Shown here one piece after another: positions 32,977-42,510 of a DNA stretch of 64,000 nt. The number at the start of each line of letters is the position of its first letter. Positions within the stretch are counted from its first letter, which is position 1. Under the pieces are notes generated by a model, which ran no database searches, was not told the DNA's origin, and was given only the letters and a program-made list of their open reading frames with translations. Position numbers and translations under genes: made by a program. The stretch lies in the NCBI GenBank assembly GCA_000648925.1, contig JFHF01000005.1:124001-188000 (forward strand), in the 5' to 3' direction. The stretch is from Caballeronia jiangsuensis (GTDB lineage Bacteria; Pseudomonadota; Gammaproteobacteria; Burkholderiales; Burkholderiaceae).

Positions 32977-34323
32977 TTGAGCACACTGATCGTTTTATTA
33001 CCACCGCGTGATCCCGCGGTGCGCTCGGAAGAGTGGCATCTGCCGGATATGCCGTTTCTGCTGCTCGACAAGCGCGGCGAGCCGCAACGCATCGGCCGTT
33101 CGGCGCTCGGGCTTCTGCCGCGTGCGAGCGCGACGGTGCTGATCGTCGCGGCGCGCGACACGCTGCTGCTCGCCGCGTCCCTGCCGCCGCTGAAGGGTCC
33201 GCGCTTGCGGCAGGCGCTGCCGAACGTCGTCGAGGATCAGTTGATTCAGGATCCGCAGACGTGCCATATCGCAGTCGATCCGGTCGCACTCGCCGATGGC
33301 AAGCGCGTGGTCGCCGTGATCGATCGCGGCTGGTTCCGCTTCGTGCTGGGCGCGTTTTCGGGCGCGGGGCATCGCAATGTGAAGGCCGTGCCCGCGATGC
33401 GTTGCCTGCCGGCTCCGGTTGCGGCGCCCGTCGAGGAAGGCCAGGAAGCCGAGGAAACGGAAGCGCCGCCGACGCCGTTCATCGCGGGTCTGCTCGGTCA
33501 GGTCGTATCGACCGCGCCCGCGCTGATCGGCGAGCTCGCCGCGCCGTCGCCCGCCACGTTCGGCGCGCCGCGCATCGAAATCGCGATCGCACGCGGTGAG
33601 CGCGCGGCGCTTGGCGAAGGTCTCGCGCTGCCCGCCGATTCGATTCCCGCGACGCTCGCGGCGCTCGCGGGCGATCATCCCGCGACGCTCTATTCGCTCT
33701 CCGATCTTCCCGGCGACGAGCCGCGCCTGTCGGGTTCGCGCAATGCCGCGGCAGCGGTCGCCGGCGCGCTGCCGCTCACGTTCGAGGCGCTCGCGCGCAA
33801 CGCCGTCGCGAGCCGCTTCGACCTGTGCCAGTTCGAATTCGCCGCGCAGCCGTGGCGCCTCGACCGCGCGACGATGCGTCGTCTGCGCGTGCCGATCGCG
33901 CTCGTGGCGGCGTCGATCGTCGTGTCGATCATCGGCGTCAACGTGCAGTGGCTGCAACTCTCGCGTCAGCGCGATGCGATCAGCGCCCAGGAAACCGAAC
34001 TGCTGCTCAACGCGTTTCCGAAGACGACCGTCGTGCTCGACGCGCCCGATCAGATGTCGCGCAATCTCGACCGGCTGCGGGTGGCGTCGGGCGAACTGTC
34101 GCCATCGGACTTTCTGTCGCTCGCGGACGGGCTCGCGCGCTCGCTCGGTCCCGTGCCGGTGAACGGCGTCGCGGGGCTCGACTATCGCGACCGTCGTCTG
34201 GAAGTGACCTTCAAGCCGGAAACGAAGGTCGATCCCGACCTCACGAAGCGCCTCGCCGCGAACGGCCTGAACGGTTCGATCGATAGCAACACCGGCAAAT
34301 GGACGATCAGGAGCGGCCAATGA
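32977..34323 (+). CDS. gspL: Type II secretion protein GspL
   Basis: A 448-aa bitopic protein. The cytoplasmic actin-like domain (residues 1-300) recruits GspE, a single membrane helix lies near 305-325 (IALVAASIVVSIIGVNVQW), and a small periplasmic ferredoxin-like domain follows. The start codon is TTG at 32977, preceded by GAGAGGAAG at good spacing; no ATG fits. The stop overlaps gspM (ATGA). Confidence 0.92.
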   Translation: MSTLIVLLPPRDPAVRSEEWHLPDMPFLLLDKRGEPQRIGRSALGLLPRASATVLIVAARDTLLLAASLPPLKGPRLRQALPNVVEDQLIQDPQTCHIAVDPVALADGKRVVAVIDRGWFRFVLGAFSGAGHRNVKAVPAMRCLPAPVAAPVEEGQEAEETEAPPTPFIAGLLGQVVSTAPALIGELAAPSPATFGAPRIEIAIARGERAALGEGLALPADSIPATLAALAGDHPATLYSLSDLPGDEPRLSGSRNAAAAVAGALPLTFEALARNAVASRFDLCQFEFAAQPWRLDRATMRRLRVPIALVAASIVVSIIGVNVQWLQLSRQRDAISAQETELLLNAFPKTTVVLDAPDQMSRNLDRLRVASGELSPSDFLSLADGLARSLGPVPVNGVAGLDYRDRRLEVTFKPETKVDPDLTKRLAANGLNGSIDSNTGKWTIRSGQ

Positions 34324-34823
34324 AAGCGGAAATCGCACGTTCACTGTCGGAATTCTGGGAAGTGCGCACGCCGCGCGAGAAGACGCTGCTGATGTGGGGC
34401 GGCCTCGCGCTCGGGCTCGTGCTCGTGTATCTCGTGCTGTGGGCGCCTGCCTACGAAGGCCGCGCGCGCTTGCGCGAAAGTCTGCCCGCGATGCAACGCC
34501 AGCTCGCGACGATGACCGCGCAGGCCAACGACGCGCGCTCGCTCGCGCCCGCCGCCGAGGGCGTGATGCCGACGGGCGGCGCGTTGCGCGACGCGCTCTC
34601 GAAGTCGCTCGCCGACAACGGCATGCAGCCGACGCAGGTTCAGGTGATCGGCGCGGCGGTTCAGATCCAGTTGAAGAACGCGTCGTTCCCGAACTGGACG
34701 ATGTGGCTCGACGACGCGCGCAAGCAGTTCAAGGTGCAGGTGTCGGAGGCGCACGTCACGGCGCTCAAGCCGGATGGCCAGGTGGATCTGACGGCGTCGC
34801 TGCAACCGGCCGGCGCGAAATGA
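34320..34823 (+). CDS. gspM: Type II secretion protein GspM
   Basis: A 167-aa inner-membrane protein: short cytoplasmic N-terminus (FWEVRTPREKTLLMW), one helix (GGLALGLVLVYLVLWAPAY) and a periplasmic domain that dimerises with GspL. I use the ATG at 34320, which overlaps the gspL stop, rather than an ATG 7 codons upstream inside gspL. It overlaps gspN by 4 bp. Confidence 0.92.
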   Translation: MKAEIARSLSEFWEVRTPREKTLLMWGGLALGLVLVYLVLWAPAYEGRARLRESLPAMQRQLATMTAQANDARSLAPAAEGVMPTGGALRDALSKSLADNGMQPTQVQVIGAAVQIQLKNASFPNWTMWLDDARKQFKVQVSEAHVTALKPDGQVDLTASLQPAGAK

Positions 34824-35599
34824 GCTACTGGACGCGACGTTTCCGGCTCGCATTGCCGGCGCTTTTCGTGATGGTGATATCGGTCGCCGGCACGCTGCTC
34901 ACGATGATGCCCGCCGCGTGGATCGTGCCGCAGTTCTCGAAAGCGACGGGCGGCCACGTGAATCTGGTCGATCCGGCGGGATCGCTGTGGAGCGGCTCGG
35001 CCACCCTGATGCTCGCCGCTGGCACCGACGGCGCGGGCGCGACGCTGCTGCCGGGGCGCATCGAATGGACGACGGCTTTCCTGCCGCTCTTTACCGGCCG
35101 CGTACACATGACGATGCGTCAGACCGACGCGATGCCCGATGCCGTGACCGTCGACGCCACCACGCGCGGCGCGACTGTCACGTCGGGCCAGATCGCCGTG
35201 CCCGCGACGCTGCTCGCGGGGCTGGGCGCGCCGTTCAACACGCTGGACTTCGATGGCAGCGTGCGGCTTTCGTGGACGGAATTCCGCCTGCTGAACCGCA
35301 ACACTTACGGACAGGTGGTCGTCACGCTCGACGATATGGCTTCGCGCGTCTCGCGTGTTAAGCCGCTCGGTTCGTATCGCGTCGCGCTGCAGGCGCAGGG
35401 CGCATCCGCGACGATCGATCTTTCGACGAGCAAAGGGCCGCTCATGCTGACCGGCAACGGCGCGATCTCGCAGGAATCGACTTCGTTTCAGGGCACCGCG
35501 ACGGCCGCGCCGGATCAGCGCGAAAACCTCGCAGGTCTACTGAACCTGCTCGGCCGCCATACCGATCCGGACACGGTCGCGCTGACCTTCATGCGCTAA
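34820..35599 (+). CDS. gspN: Type II secretion protein GspN
   Basis: A 259-aa protein with one N-terminal membrane helix (LALPALFVMVISVAGTLLTMMP) and a periplasmic beta-rich domain; LVDPAGSLWSGSATLML is the GspN hallmark. It is the last gene of the secretion cluster; gspO (prepilin peptidase) is not in the window. The stop lies 3 bp from the end of the convergent efflux gene, with no space for a terminator. Confidence 0.92.
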   Translation: MSYWTRRFRLALPALFVMVISVAGTLLTMMPAAWIVPQFSKATGGHVNLVDPAGSLWSGSATLMLAAGTDGAGATLLPGRIEWTTAFLPLFTGRVHMTMRQTDAMPDAVTVDATTRGATVTSGQIAVPATLLAGLGAPFNTLDFDGSVRLSWTEFRLLNRNTYGQVVVTLDDMASRVSRVKPLGSYRVALQAQGASATIDLSTSKGPLMLTGNGAISQESTSFQGTATAAPDQRENLAGLLNLLGRHTDPDTVALTFMR

Positions 35600-35602
35600 G
35601 AA

Positions 35603-37147
35603 TCAGCGATTGGCGGTTTGCGTCGCGCTCGCGGCGGACGCAGCCGCGGCGGGCGCTTCGACGCCGCCCGTCTCGCGATCTATCTGCGCGACATCCCAGC
35701 CGCCGCCGAGCGCCTTCACCAGTCCCACCGACGACACCATCCGCTGCCCCGCGATATTCGCGAGCTTTTGCTGCGCGGTGAACGCGGTGGTTTGTGCGGT
35801 CAGCACGCTGATGAATGCGACCGTTCCCGCCTTGTATTGATTGTTGATGATCGCGAGCGCCTGCTGCGCCGATTCGACGGCCTGCTGCTGCACGACGATT
35901 TCCTTTTCCAGAATGCGCAGCGACGCGAGATTGTCTTCGACGTCCTGAAACGCGGTCAGCACCGTCTGCCGATAGGTCGCGACGTTCTGATCGTACGCGG
36001 CGCGCGCGGCTTCGGTGCGCGCGGAACGAAGGCCGCCGTCGAAAATGGTCGCGGCGATGTCCGGTCCGAGCGTCCAGAAACGCGACGGCGCGCGCAGCAA
36101 TTGCGACAGCACCGAGCTTTCGAAGCCGCCCTGCGCGGAGAGCGTGACCGTCGGGAAATAGGCGGCCATCTCGATGCCGATCTGCTCGTTCGCCGCGGCC
36201 GCCTTGCGCTCCGCCGACGCGATATCCGGCCGACGTTCGAGAATCGCGGACGGCATCTGCACGGGCACGGTGGGCGGCGTTGCGTCGAGCGGAATCGGCG
36301 GAACGGAGAAGGTCGAAGCCGGCTCACCGACGAGCACCGCGATCGCATGCTCGAACTGTGCGCGCGCGACGCCGTTATCGATGGCGGATGCCTGCGCGGA
36401 TTGCAGTTGCGTCTGCGCCTGAATCACATCGGAGCGCGCGACGATGCCCTGCGCGTACTGATTCTGCGTGAGCTTGAGCGATTGCTCGTAGGCAGCGACG
36501 GTTTCGTCGAGCAGCTTCTGCTGCGCGTCGAGCGAGCGCAACTGGAAATAGCTTTGCGCGAGCGTGGCCTGCGCGGACAGCCGCGCGTTGGCGAGATCGG
36601 CGGCGGCGCCCTGTTGACCCGCTTTCTGCGCGGTGACGGTGCGTGACACGCTGCCCCACAGGTCCGGTTCCCAGGATGCGTCGAGCGAAAGGCTGAACTG
36701 GTTGTTCACCGAGCCTTGCTGGCCGAAGCTGGAACTGTTGGTCGACCGGTTGCCCGCGCCGGTTCCGGAGCGCGCAGCCGATGCTGCCGCGCCGATCGTC
36801 GGGAAATACGCCGCACGCGCTTCGCTGACGAGCGCTCGCGCTTGCCGGTACGCGGCCGCGAACTGCGCGATGCTCTGATTCGATTGATTAAGCCGCGTTT
36901 CGAGCTCGTTGAGGCGCTCGTCGTTGTAGACGGTCCACCAGGTGCCGCGATCGGTCTGATCGGCGGGCTGCGCGACTTTCCAGCCTTCGGGCGCTTCCTT
37001 GTAGCTGGCCGGGACCGTCGTCGTGGGGCGCTGATAATCGGGGCCGACCGCGCAACCGGCGATGAACATCGCTAGCGCGGCGGCGAGCGCCGTGGCGGTC
37101 AGCGGGCGCGTGACGGTGAAAGCGGGAAAGGCGGGGCGATGCGGCAT
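35603..37147 (-). CDS. Outer-membrane efflux lipoprotein, NodT/OprM type
   Basis: A 514-aa TolC-like channel. A lipoprotein signal ends at the lipobox FIAGC with Cys32, and two OEP repeats follow (WWTVYNDERLNELETRLNQSNQSI; ARLSAQATLAQSYFQLRSLD; ILERRPDIASAERKAAAANEQIG). It would form the outer-membrane duct of a tripartite drug or metal pump. The EmrB-type pump gene is 1.3 kb away, divergent, behind a MarR regulator; no periplasmic adaptor gene lies in between. The C-terminal 25 residues are Ala/Ser-rich. Confidence 0.92.
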   Translation of the reverse strand: MPHRPAFPAFTVTRPLTATALAAALAMFIAGCAVGPDYQRPTTTVPASYKEAPEGWKVAQPADQTDRGTWWTVYNDERLNELETRLNQSNQSIAQFAAAYRQARALVSEARAAYFPTIGAAASAARSGTGAGNRSTNSSSFGQQGSVNNQFSLSLDASWEPDLWGSVSRTVTAQKAGQQGAAADLANARLSAQATLAQSYFQLRSLDAQQKLLDETVAAYEQSLKLTQNQYAQGIVARSDVIQAQTQLQSAQASAIDNGVARAQFEHAIAVLVGEPASTFSVPPIPLDATPPTVPVQMPSAILERRPDIASAERKAAAANEQIGIEMAAYFPTVTLSAQGGFESSVLSQLLRAPSRFWTLGPDIAATIFDGGLRSARTEAARAAYDQNVATYRQTVLTAFQDVEDNLASLRILEKEIVVQQQAVESAQQALAIINNQYKAGTVAFISVLTAQTTAFTAQQKLANIAGQRMVSSVGLVKALGGGWDVAQIDRETGGVEAPAAAASAASATQTANR

Positions 37148-37332
37148 CTGCTTGTCGGGATTCCTGTCGGCGCCGCGCAGTCCGAAGCGACGGACGCGGC
37201 AAGCCGAAATGGTAACGGAACGCGACGGGCGCTTGTCATGCGCGCTCGTCAGGCAGACGTTAGCGTAACGGGTTCGCCGTAAGGCGGGTGTTACGCCGCA
37301 GCAGGAATCGGTTACGACGCGTTACGGGGGCG

Positions 37333-37611
37333 TCACGCGCCGCCGGCGCCGCCGCCGTGGCAGGGCGCGGCGAGCAGAGGCCGCGAGGGCGGCTTCTTCG
37401 GAGCGGAAGCTGCCGTCTTGCGCCGGTTCCGATTCTCGAACCATCCCATGCCCAGCACCACGAACGAACCGCCCGGCAGCAGGAACACGATCAGATACAA
37501 CGCAAGTTTCCACGAACTCAGCTTCGGCGGGACGAAGTGACGGGAAGCGTTGGCGATCAGGCTGCTGATGGGGCCGAAGCGTCGGCGAGCGGTGCGAACA
37601 AAGCGGGTCAT
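37333..37611 (-). CDS. Small hypothetical membrane protein
   Basis: A 92-aa protein with a basic N-terminus (MTRFVRTARRRFGPISSL) and one clear membrane helix (LALYLIVFLLPGGSFVVLGMGWF), then a basic Lys/Arg/Pro tail ending CHGGGAGGA. AAGGA is 7 nt before the ATG. I recognise no domain. It lies between the efflux lipoprotein (same strand, 185 bp downstream) and the MarR gene. The 185-bp gap contains several GTTACG/CGTAAC copies, two of which form GCGTAAC-N20-GTTACGC. Confidence 0.7.
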   Translation of the reverse strand: MTRFVRTARRRFGPISSLIANASRHFVPPKLSSWKLALYLIVFLLPGGSFVVLGMGWFENRNRRKTAASAPKKPPSRPLLAAPCHGGGAGGA

Positions 37612-37690
37612 TGGAAGGTCCTTCGGGCGTCGCGAACGACGGCAGGCGGTCAGAACATGGTCTCGGGCGGCGCATCGAAGCGCATAACTC

Positions 37691-37735
37691 GTTGCATAGA
37701 ATAATATTGACTGTGCAACTACTTTTCAAGATACT
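37691..37735 (+). promoter_or_regulatory. Promoter of the marR-type gene with overlapping palindrome
   Basis: TTGACT (37707) and GATACT (37730) are separated by 17 bp and form a reasonable sigma-70 promoter. GTTGCA-N17-TGCAAC (37691-37719) straddles the -35 box. The arrangement fits autorepression by the MarR protein encoded at 37819. Confidence 0.5.
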
Positions 37736-37818
37736 GCTGATTGCTTTTTCGGTATTGTTGCCTTATTGAGACGCGACGTGGTGTCGCACTTCCGCATTAG
37801 CCGTTTGACCGATGTCGC

Positions 37819-38313
37819 ATGAACAGCGAACCGCTTTACGATCCAGCCACGATTCAACTCGAAACGAGCCTCGGCTATTACCTCGCCAAGGCGCGCAACG
37901 TGCTCGTCATGCGCACCGATCAGGCGCTGAAGCCGCTCGACCTCACGTCGCCGCAAATCGGCGTGATGCTGTTGCTGGCGTCCGGGCGGGCGCGCACGCC
38001 GCTCGAACTGTCGCGGGAAATGTCCTACGACAGCGGCTCGATGACGCGTATGCTCGACAGGCTCGAAAAGAAGGGCTTCGTGAGCCGTGCGCGCAGCGAG
38101 GCGGACCGACGAATCGTCGAGCTCAGTCTGACGGAGCGCGGACGCGACGCGGCCGGGCGTTTGCCTGTCATCGGCGCGGCGGTGCTCAACGAGCAGTTGC
38201 GCGGTTTCAGCCGCGCGGAGTTGGATCTATTGATCGCGATGCTCGCGCGCATCATCGGCAATACGCCGGCGGGAGATTGCGCGCCATGTTCGTTCGATGA
38301 AGCATTACCCTGA
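37819..38313 (+). CDS. MarR family repressor (EmrR-like)
   Basis: A 164-aa winged-helix repressor. The DNA-binding part reads TPLELSREMSYDSGSMTRMLDRLEKKGFVSRARSEADRR, with the N- and C-terminal helices forming the dimer interface. It is followed after 124 bp by the EmrB-type pump gene on the same strand, so it most likely represses the pump and releases DNA on binding a hydrophobic drug or phenolic compound, as EmrR does. A candidate operator lies in its own promoter. Confidence 0.92.
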   Translation: MNSEPLYDPATIQLETSLGYYLAKARNVLVMRTDQALKPLDLTSPQIGVMLLLASGRARTPLELSREMSYDSGSMTRMLDRLEKKGFVSRARSEADRRIVELSLTERGRDAAGRLPVIGAAVLNEQLRGFSRAELDLLIAMLARIIGNTPAGDCAPCSFDEALP

Positions 38314-38437
38314 ATAATCCGACGAAAACGGTGTTTTCTTGCACAGATTTCACTGTCTGGGCAGAGAATGCCGCGACAAGAAATAGTTTGCGTGTGATGC
38401 GCGCTTTGAGCGCCGTCCACGCGCCGGAGAACCAACG

Positions 38438-40000
38438 ATGTCCTCATCCGCGACCAGCACGCCCGCCGCGCCGCCCGCGCCCATGCCGCTCAAAGGCGGC
38501 ATCCTCGCCCTGTTGACGCTGGGCCTCGCGCTCGGCACCTTCATGGAAGTGCTCGACACGTCGATCGCGAACGTCGCGGTGCCGACCATCTCCGGGAACC
38601 TCGGCGTGGCGACGAGCGAAGGCACGTGGGTGATCTCGTCGTACTCCGTCGCGTCCGCGATCGCGGTGCCGCTGACCGGCTGGCTCGCGCGGCGCGTCGG
38701 CGAGGTGAAGCTGTTCACCATTTCCGTGCTGCTGTTTTCGATCGCGTCGGCGCTCTGCGGCCTCGCGCACAACTTCGAATCGCTGATTGCGTTCCGGCTG
38801 CTGCAAGGTCTCGTCTCCGGCCCGATGGTCCCGCTGTCGCAAACCATCCTCATGCGCAGCTATCCGCCGGAGAAGCGCGGCCTCGCGCTCGGTCTCTGGG
38901 CGATGACCGTGATCGTCGCGCCGATCTTCGGCCCGGTGATGGGCGGTTACATCACCGATAACTACACCTGGCCGTGGATTTTCTATATCAACGTGCCGAT
39001 CGGCGTGTTTTCGGCGGCGATCGCGTACTTCCTGTTGCGCGGCCACGAGACCAAGACGACGCAGCAGCGCATCGACGGCGTCGGGCTCGCGCTGCTCGTG
39101 ATCGGCGTCGCGAGCCTGCAGATGATGCTCGACCTCGGCAAGGACCGCGACTGGTTCAGTTCCAGCTTCATCGTGACGCTGGCGATCGTGTCGGCGGTGT
39201 CGCTCGCGTTCATGTTCGCGTGGGAGATGACCGAGAAGGAGCCCGTCATCGACCTTTCGCTGTTCCGCGACCGCAATTTCGCGATGGGCGTGCTCATCAC
39301 GTCGCTCGGCTTTCTGGCGTTCTTCGGCTCGGTCGTGGTGTTGCCGCTGTGGCTGCAAACGGTGCTCGGCTACACGCCGTGGCTCGCGGGCCTCGCCACC
39401 GCGCCGGTCGGCATTCTCGCGCTGGTGCTGTCGCCGATGATCGGGCAGAACATGCATCGGATGAATCTGCGCGTGGTCGCGAGTTTCGCGTTTCTCACGT
39501 TCGCGTTCGTGTCGCACTGGAACTCGACCTTCACGCTCGACACGCCGTTCCATCAGATCATCTATCCGCGACTGATTCAGGGCATCGGCGTCGCGTGCTT
39601 CTTCGTGCCGATGACGACGATCACGCTGTCCAGCGTCTCCGACGAACGGCTAGCGGGAGCGGCGGGTTTGTCGAACTTCCTGCGGACCTTGTCGGGCGCG
39701 ATCGGCACGGCGGTCAGCACGACCTTCTGGGAAAACGACATGATCCGCCATCACGCGCGGCTCACCGAGTCGGTCACGCCTTATTCGGCGGGCACGACGG
39801 CGTACTCGGATCTGCTTTCGGGACTCGGATTGTCGGGGCAGGCGCTGACGGCGCAACTGGATCGCGTGGTGTCGGCGCAGGCGTACATGATGTCGACCAA
39901 CGACTTTTTCCGCATTTCGTTCTATGCGTTTCTGGTGCTGGCCGCGATGGTCTGGCTGACGCGGCCGAAGAAGGGCGCGTCAGCCTCGATGGGACACTAG
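38438..40000 (+). CDS. DHA2 family (EmrB/QacA) drug efflux transporter
   Basis: A 520-aa proton-driven major facilitator with 14 predicted helices. Signatures are LDTSIANVAVPTISGNLG (motif D1 in helix 1), GWLARRVGEVKLF (motif A), RLLQGLVSGPMVPLSQTI (motif B) and ILALVLSPMIG. EmrB pumps normally need an EmrA adaptor to reach the outer membrane; none is encoded here, although an outer-membrane channel is at 35603. RBS GGAGA is present. The stop lies 1 bp from the convergent lipoprotein gene. Confidence 0.93.
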   Translation: MSSSATSTPAAPPAPMPLKGGILALLTLGLALGTFMEVLDTSIANVAVPTISGNLGVATSEGTWVISSYSVASAIAVPLTGWLARRVGEVKLFTISVLLFSIASALCGLAHNFESLIAFRLLQGLVSGPMVPLSQTILMRSYPPEKRGLALGLWAMTVIVAPIFGPVMGGYITDNYTWPWIFYINVPIGVFSAAIAYFLLRGHETKTTQQRIDGVGLALLVIGVASLQMMLDLGKDRDWFSSSFIVTLAIVSAVSLAFMFAWEMTEKEPVIDLSLFRDRNFAMGVLITSLGFLAFFGSVVVLPLWLQTVLGYTPWLAGLATAPVGILALVLSPMIGQNMHRMNLRVVASFAFLTFAFVSHWNSTFTLDTPFHQIIYPRLIQGIGVACFFVPMTTITLSSVSDERLAGAAGLSNFLRTLSGAIGTAVSTTFWENDMIRHHARLTESVTPYSAGTTAYSDLLSGLGLSGQALTAQLDRVVSAQAYMMSTNDFFRISFYAFLVLAAMVWLTRPKKGASASMGH

Positions 40001-40001
40001 A

Positions 40002-40523
40002 TTACTGAGGCGTGAGCGGCGTCGCCGACTGGCCCGGCTCGTCCAGCGGGATGACCTGCACGCCGCCGGGCGCGGCGGGCGGCATTGTGCCTGCCTGCGG
40101 CGTCGCCGATTTCCGCAGCCCCGGACCGTTTCGGATGAACTGCTTGAAGTCGGCACCCGCTTCCCACGGATTCGGCTGGCAGCCGAGCGGGTTGTCGCAA
40201 TGCGCGGCGAAACCGATGGTCGCGGTGCCCTCGTTGGTCGGCGTCTTGGTGATTTGATACGCGAGCGCGCGCTTGCCGCTCGACGGTCCGGCGGTCTGAA
40301 TGATCGAATCCGTCACGGTCTGCAGCTTGTACTCCGAATGATTCGTGACCCAAACCTGCGCGCGCGCCCACCACGCGTCGCATTCGGCCTTGCTCATGCA
40401 AGTGAGCGGTTGGGTGGCCTGTTCCATGACGGTGCTGCTGACCTGATCCTGCACCGCGCAGCCGCCCAGGAGCGCGAGCGACGTCGCCCCCAGCGCGAGC
40501 GCGCCGAAGAACTTCTTTTTCAT
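40002..40523 (-). CDS. Predicted lipoprotein of unknown function
   Basis: A 173-aa lipoprotein: MKKKFFGALALGATSLALLGGC with the acylated Cys at position 22. The mature part has MSKAECDAWWARAQVW and a mixed alpha/beta region with Cys in FAAHCDNPLGCQPNPWEAG, then a Pro/Ala-rich tail. I know similar Burkholderia proteins only as hypothetical. ATG 40523 is chosen because the lipoprotein signal starts there; GGGAGC precedes it. It is convergent with the efflux pump gene. Confidence 0.8.
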   Translation of the reverse strand: MKKKFFGALALGATSLALLGGCAVQDQVSSTVMEQATQPLTCMSKAECDAWWARAQVWVTNHSEYKLQTVTDSIIQTAGPSSGKRALAYQITKTPTNEGTATIGFAAHCDNPLGCQPNPWEAGADFKQFIRNGPGLRKSATPQAGTMPPAAPGGVQVIPLDEPGQSATPLTPQ

Positions 40524-40674
40524 TGCTCCCTCGATCGTCGAAAAGTCGGCCATATTTTGCCCCGCCAAACCCGATGACGTTGTGACGCGTTTCCCTCTGT
40601 TGCATAAGCCGGTAAGCATTGCCAGCGGCCAAAGGCGACTGTCCGGAAAAACCTGCCAGATGCAGCAAAAGCGA

Positions 40675-42294
40675 TCACGCGCTCGCGGGGTTCAGCGTGT
40701 AGACCTGATATGCCGCGATGAATGCATCGAAAGATTCGGTGTCGCTGCTTTCCACCACGGTCTGTTCCACCAGGGATTTCGCGGCCAGCTCTTCCATCGC
40801 TCGTTCTTCATCGACGGACAGCGGGCGCGCGCGAAAATCTTCCGCGTGACGCGCGCTGAGTTCGAGCGCGAACTCGTCGAAGGTCTGCTGCTTGTCGCGC
40901 ATCGTCTGCAGCACGCGGGCGGACGGCGTGAGCGATGCATCGGCGATACGCGGCCGCAGCGCCACAAGCGCGCGGGTGTGCTCGTCATTGCCGTTGAGCG
41001 CGTCGAGCGTCTTCGCGACGGGTTCGATCGCGTCGAACAGCTCTTCGGCCCATTGCTGCATCGGCACGTTCACGCCGTCGCGTTGTAGCGTGAGGCCAGG
41101 CTTGCGTCCTTCCTTCGCCACCGTGCTGAAATTGCCGTTCGCCTCGATGTTCGCGTCGAACGGCAGCAACGGGCTGTCCTCCAGCGCGCAGTAGAGGAGA
41201 TAGGCGTCGAGAAAGCGCGCGGTTTCGAGCGAGATGCCGGTCGGCACGAACGGATCGATATCGAGGCAACGTACTTCGATGTACTGCACGCCACGCTCCG
41301 CCAACGCGTGCAGCGGACGTTCGCCCGAGTGCGCGACGCGTTTCGGGCGGATCGTCGAGTAGAACTCGTTTTCGATCTGCAGGACGTTCGCGTTGATCTG
41401 CACCCATTCGCCGTCGCGCCGCGTGCCGATGGCTTCATACGGCGCGTACGGCTGACTCACGGCTTTGGCGAGCACGTCGAGATAGGCGTCGAGGTTATCG
41501 TAGCTCGGCAGCAGATCCGCCTGCGCGGGATTGTTCGCGTAGCCGAGATCGCTCATGCGCAGGCTGGTCGCGTGCGGCAGATGGAACGTGTCGGCATCGA
41601 ATTGTTCGAGATGATGCGTCTTGCCCTCGACGAAGCGCTTGTTCAGCGCCGGCGACGCGCCGAACAGATACATCAACAGCCAGTTCGTGCGGCGGAAGTT
41701 GCGGATCAGCGCGAAATAGCGTTCGGACTGGAAATCTTTCGCGGACAGCGTGCTCGTCTTGTCGAGCGCCTGCCACGCGCGCCACACATTTTCGTTGAGC
41801 GAATAGTTGTAGTGAATGCCCGCGATGCATTGCATCGTGCGGCCATAGCGCAGCGCGAGCCCGCGCCGGTAGACGGTCTTCAGCCTGCCGATATTCGACG
41901 TGCCGTAATAGCCGAACGGAATCTCGTCCTCGGGCGGCAGCGAGTTGGGCATCGAGTCGTTCCACAGCAGCTCGTCGCCCATGTGCGCGTAGGCGAATCG
42001 ATGCAGCGCGTCGAGGCGATCGAGCGTGATCGAGATGTCGGATTCGGCGGGCGTGATGAGCTCGACCAGTGCTTCAGAGTAATCGGTCGTGATGAGCGGA
42101 TGGGTCAGCGCCGAGCCGAACGCACGCGGATGCGGCGTCATCGCGAGCTTGCCTTGCGGCGTCACGCGCAGGCTTTCCTTCTCGATGCCGCGCAAGCCTT
42201 GGCGCAACGCATCGGCATGCGGGCCGGACGCGAGCGCGGCAAGCCTGCGCTCGTAAGCGCCGGCCTTGGAGTGAGCGGAATTCTTGTTTGTCAT
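40675..42294 (-). CDS. gshA: Glutamate-cysteine ligase GshA (type 1)
   Basis: Makes gamma-glutamylcysteine, the first step of glutathione synthesis. The 539-aa protein has the proteobacterial type 1 blocks: LRGIEKESLRVTPQGKLAMTPHP, TTDYSEALVELITP, MPNSLPPEDEIPFGYYGTSN, CIAGIHYNYSLNE and YIEVRCLDIDPFVPTGI. The ATG at 42294 gives the usual N-terminus (ERRLAALAS); the open frame upstream has no family support. It is a single gene; gshB is not in the window. The unrelated GCS2 ligase at 14980 is not a duplicate of it. Confidence 0.93.
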   Translation of the reverse strand: MTNKNSAHSKAGAYERRLAALASGPHADALRQGLRGIEKESLRVTPQGKLAMTPHPRAFGSALTHPLITTDYSEALVELITPAESDISITLDRLDALHRFAYAHMGDELLWNDSMPNSLPPEDEIPFGYYGTSNIGRLKTVYRRGLALRYGRTMQCIAGIHYNYSLNENVWRAWQALDKTSTLSAKDFQSERYFALIRNFRRTNWLLMYLFGASPALNKRFVEGKTHHLEQFDADTFHLPHATSLRMSDLGYANNPAQADLLPSYDNLDAYLDVLAKAVSQPYAPYEAIGTRRDGEWVQINANVLQIENEFYSTIRPKRVAHSGERPLHALAERGVQYIEVRCLDIDPFVPTGISLETARFLDAYLLYCALEDSPLLPFDANIEANGNFSTVAKEGRKPGLTLQRDGVNVPMQQWAEELFDAIEPVAKTLDALNGNDEHTRALVALRPRIADASLTPSARVLQTMRDKQQTFDEFALELSARHAEDFRARPLSVDEERAMEELAAKSLVEQTVVESSDTESFDAFIAAYQVYTLNPASA

Positions 42295-42510
42295 TGAAGC
42301 AATCTGCGAGGAGCGCGAGCGCGAGCGGCATTCGCCCGGTCGTATTTTTAGGGTAGCGGGCACTTTAACATCTCGGTGTCAGGCGTGCTTGAACCCAGAC
42401 CAGGCAAGGGATTGCGGGGTTTTCGGGAGTTTCGCGGAGTGCGTTCCGGAGCCGGTTCGCGAGGGAAATCGAAGCGCTCGCGCGTCATGTCGACGGCGAG
42501 CGCCCGTGCT

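Noticed and set aside
38444..39553. 369-codon minus-strand frame opposite the EmrB-type pump
   Set aside because: The plus strand encodes a complete 14-helix transporter; the antisense frame is a charged low-complexity shadow.
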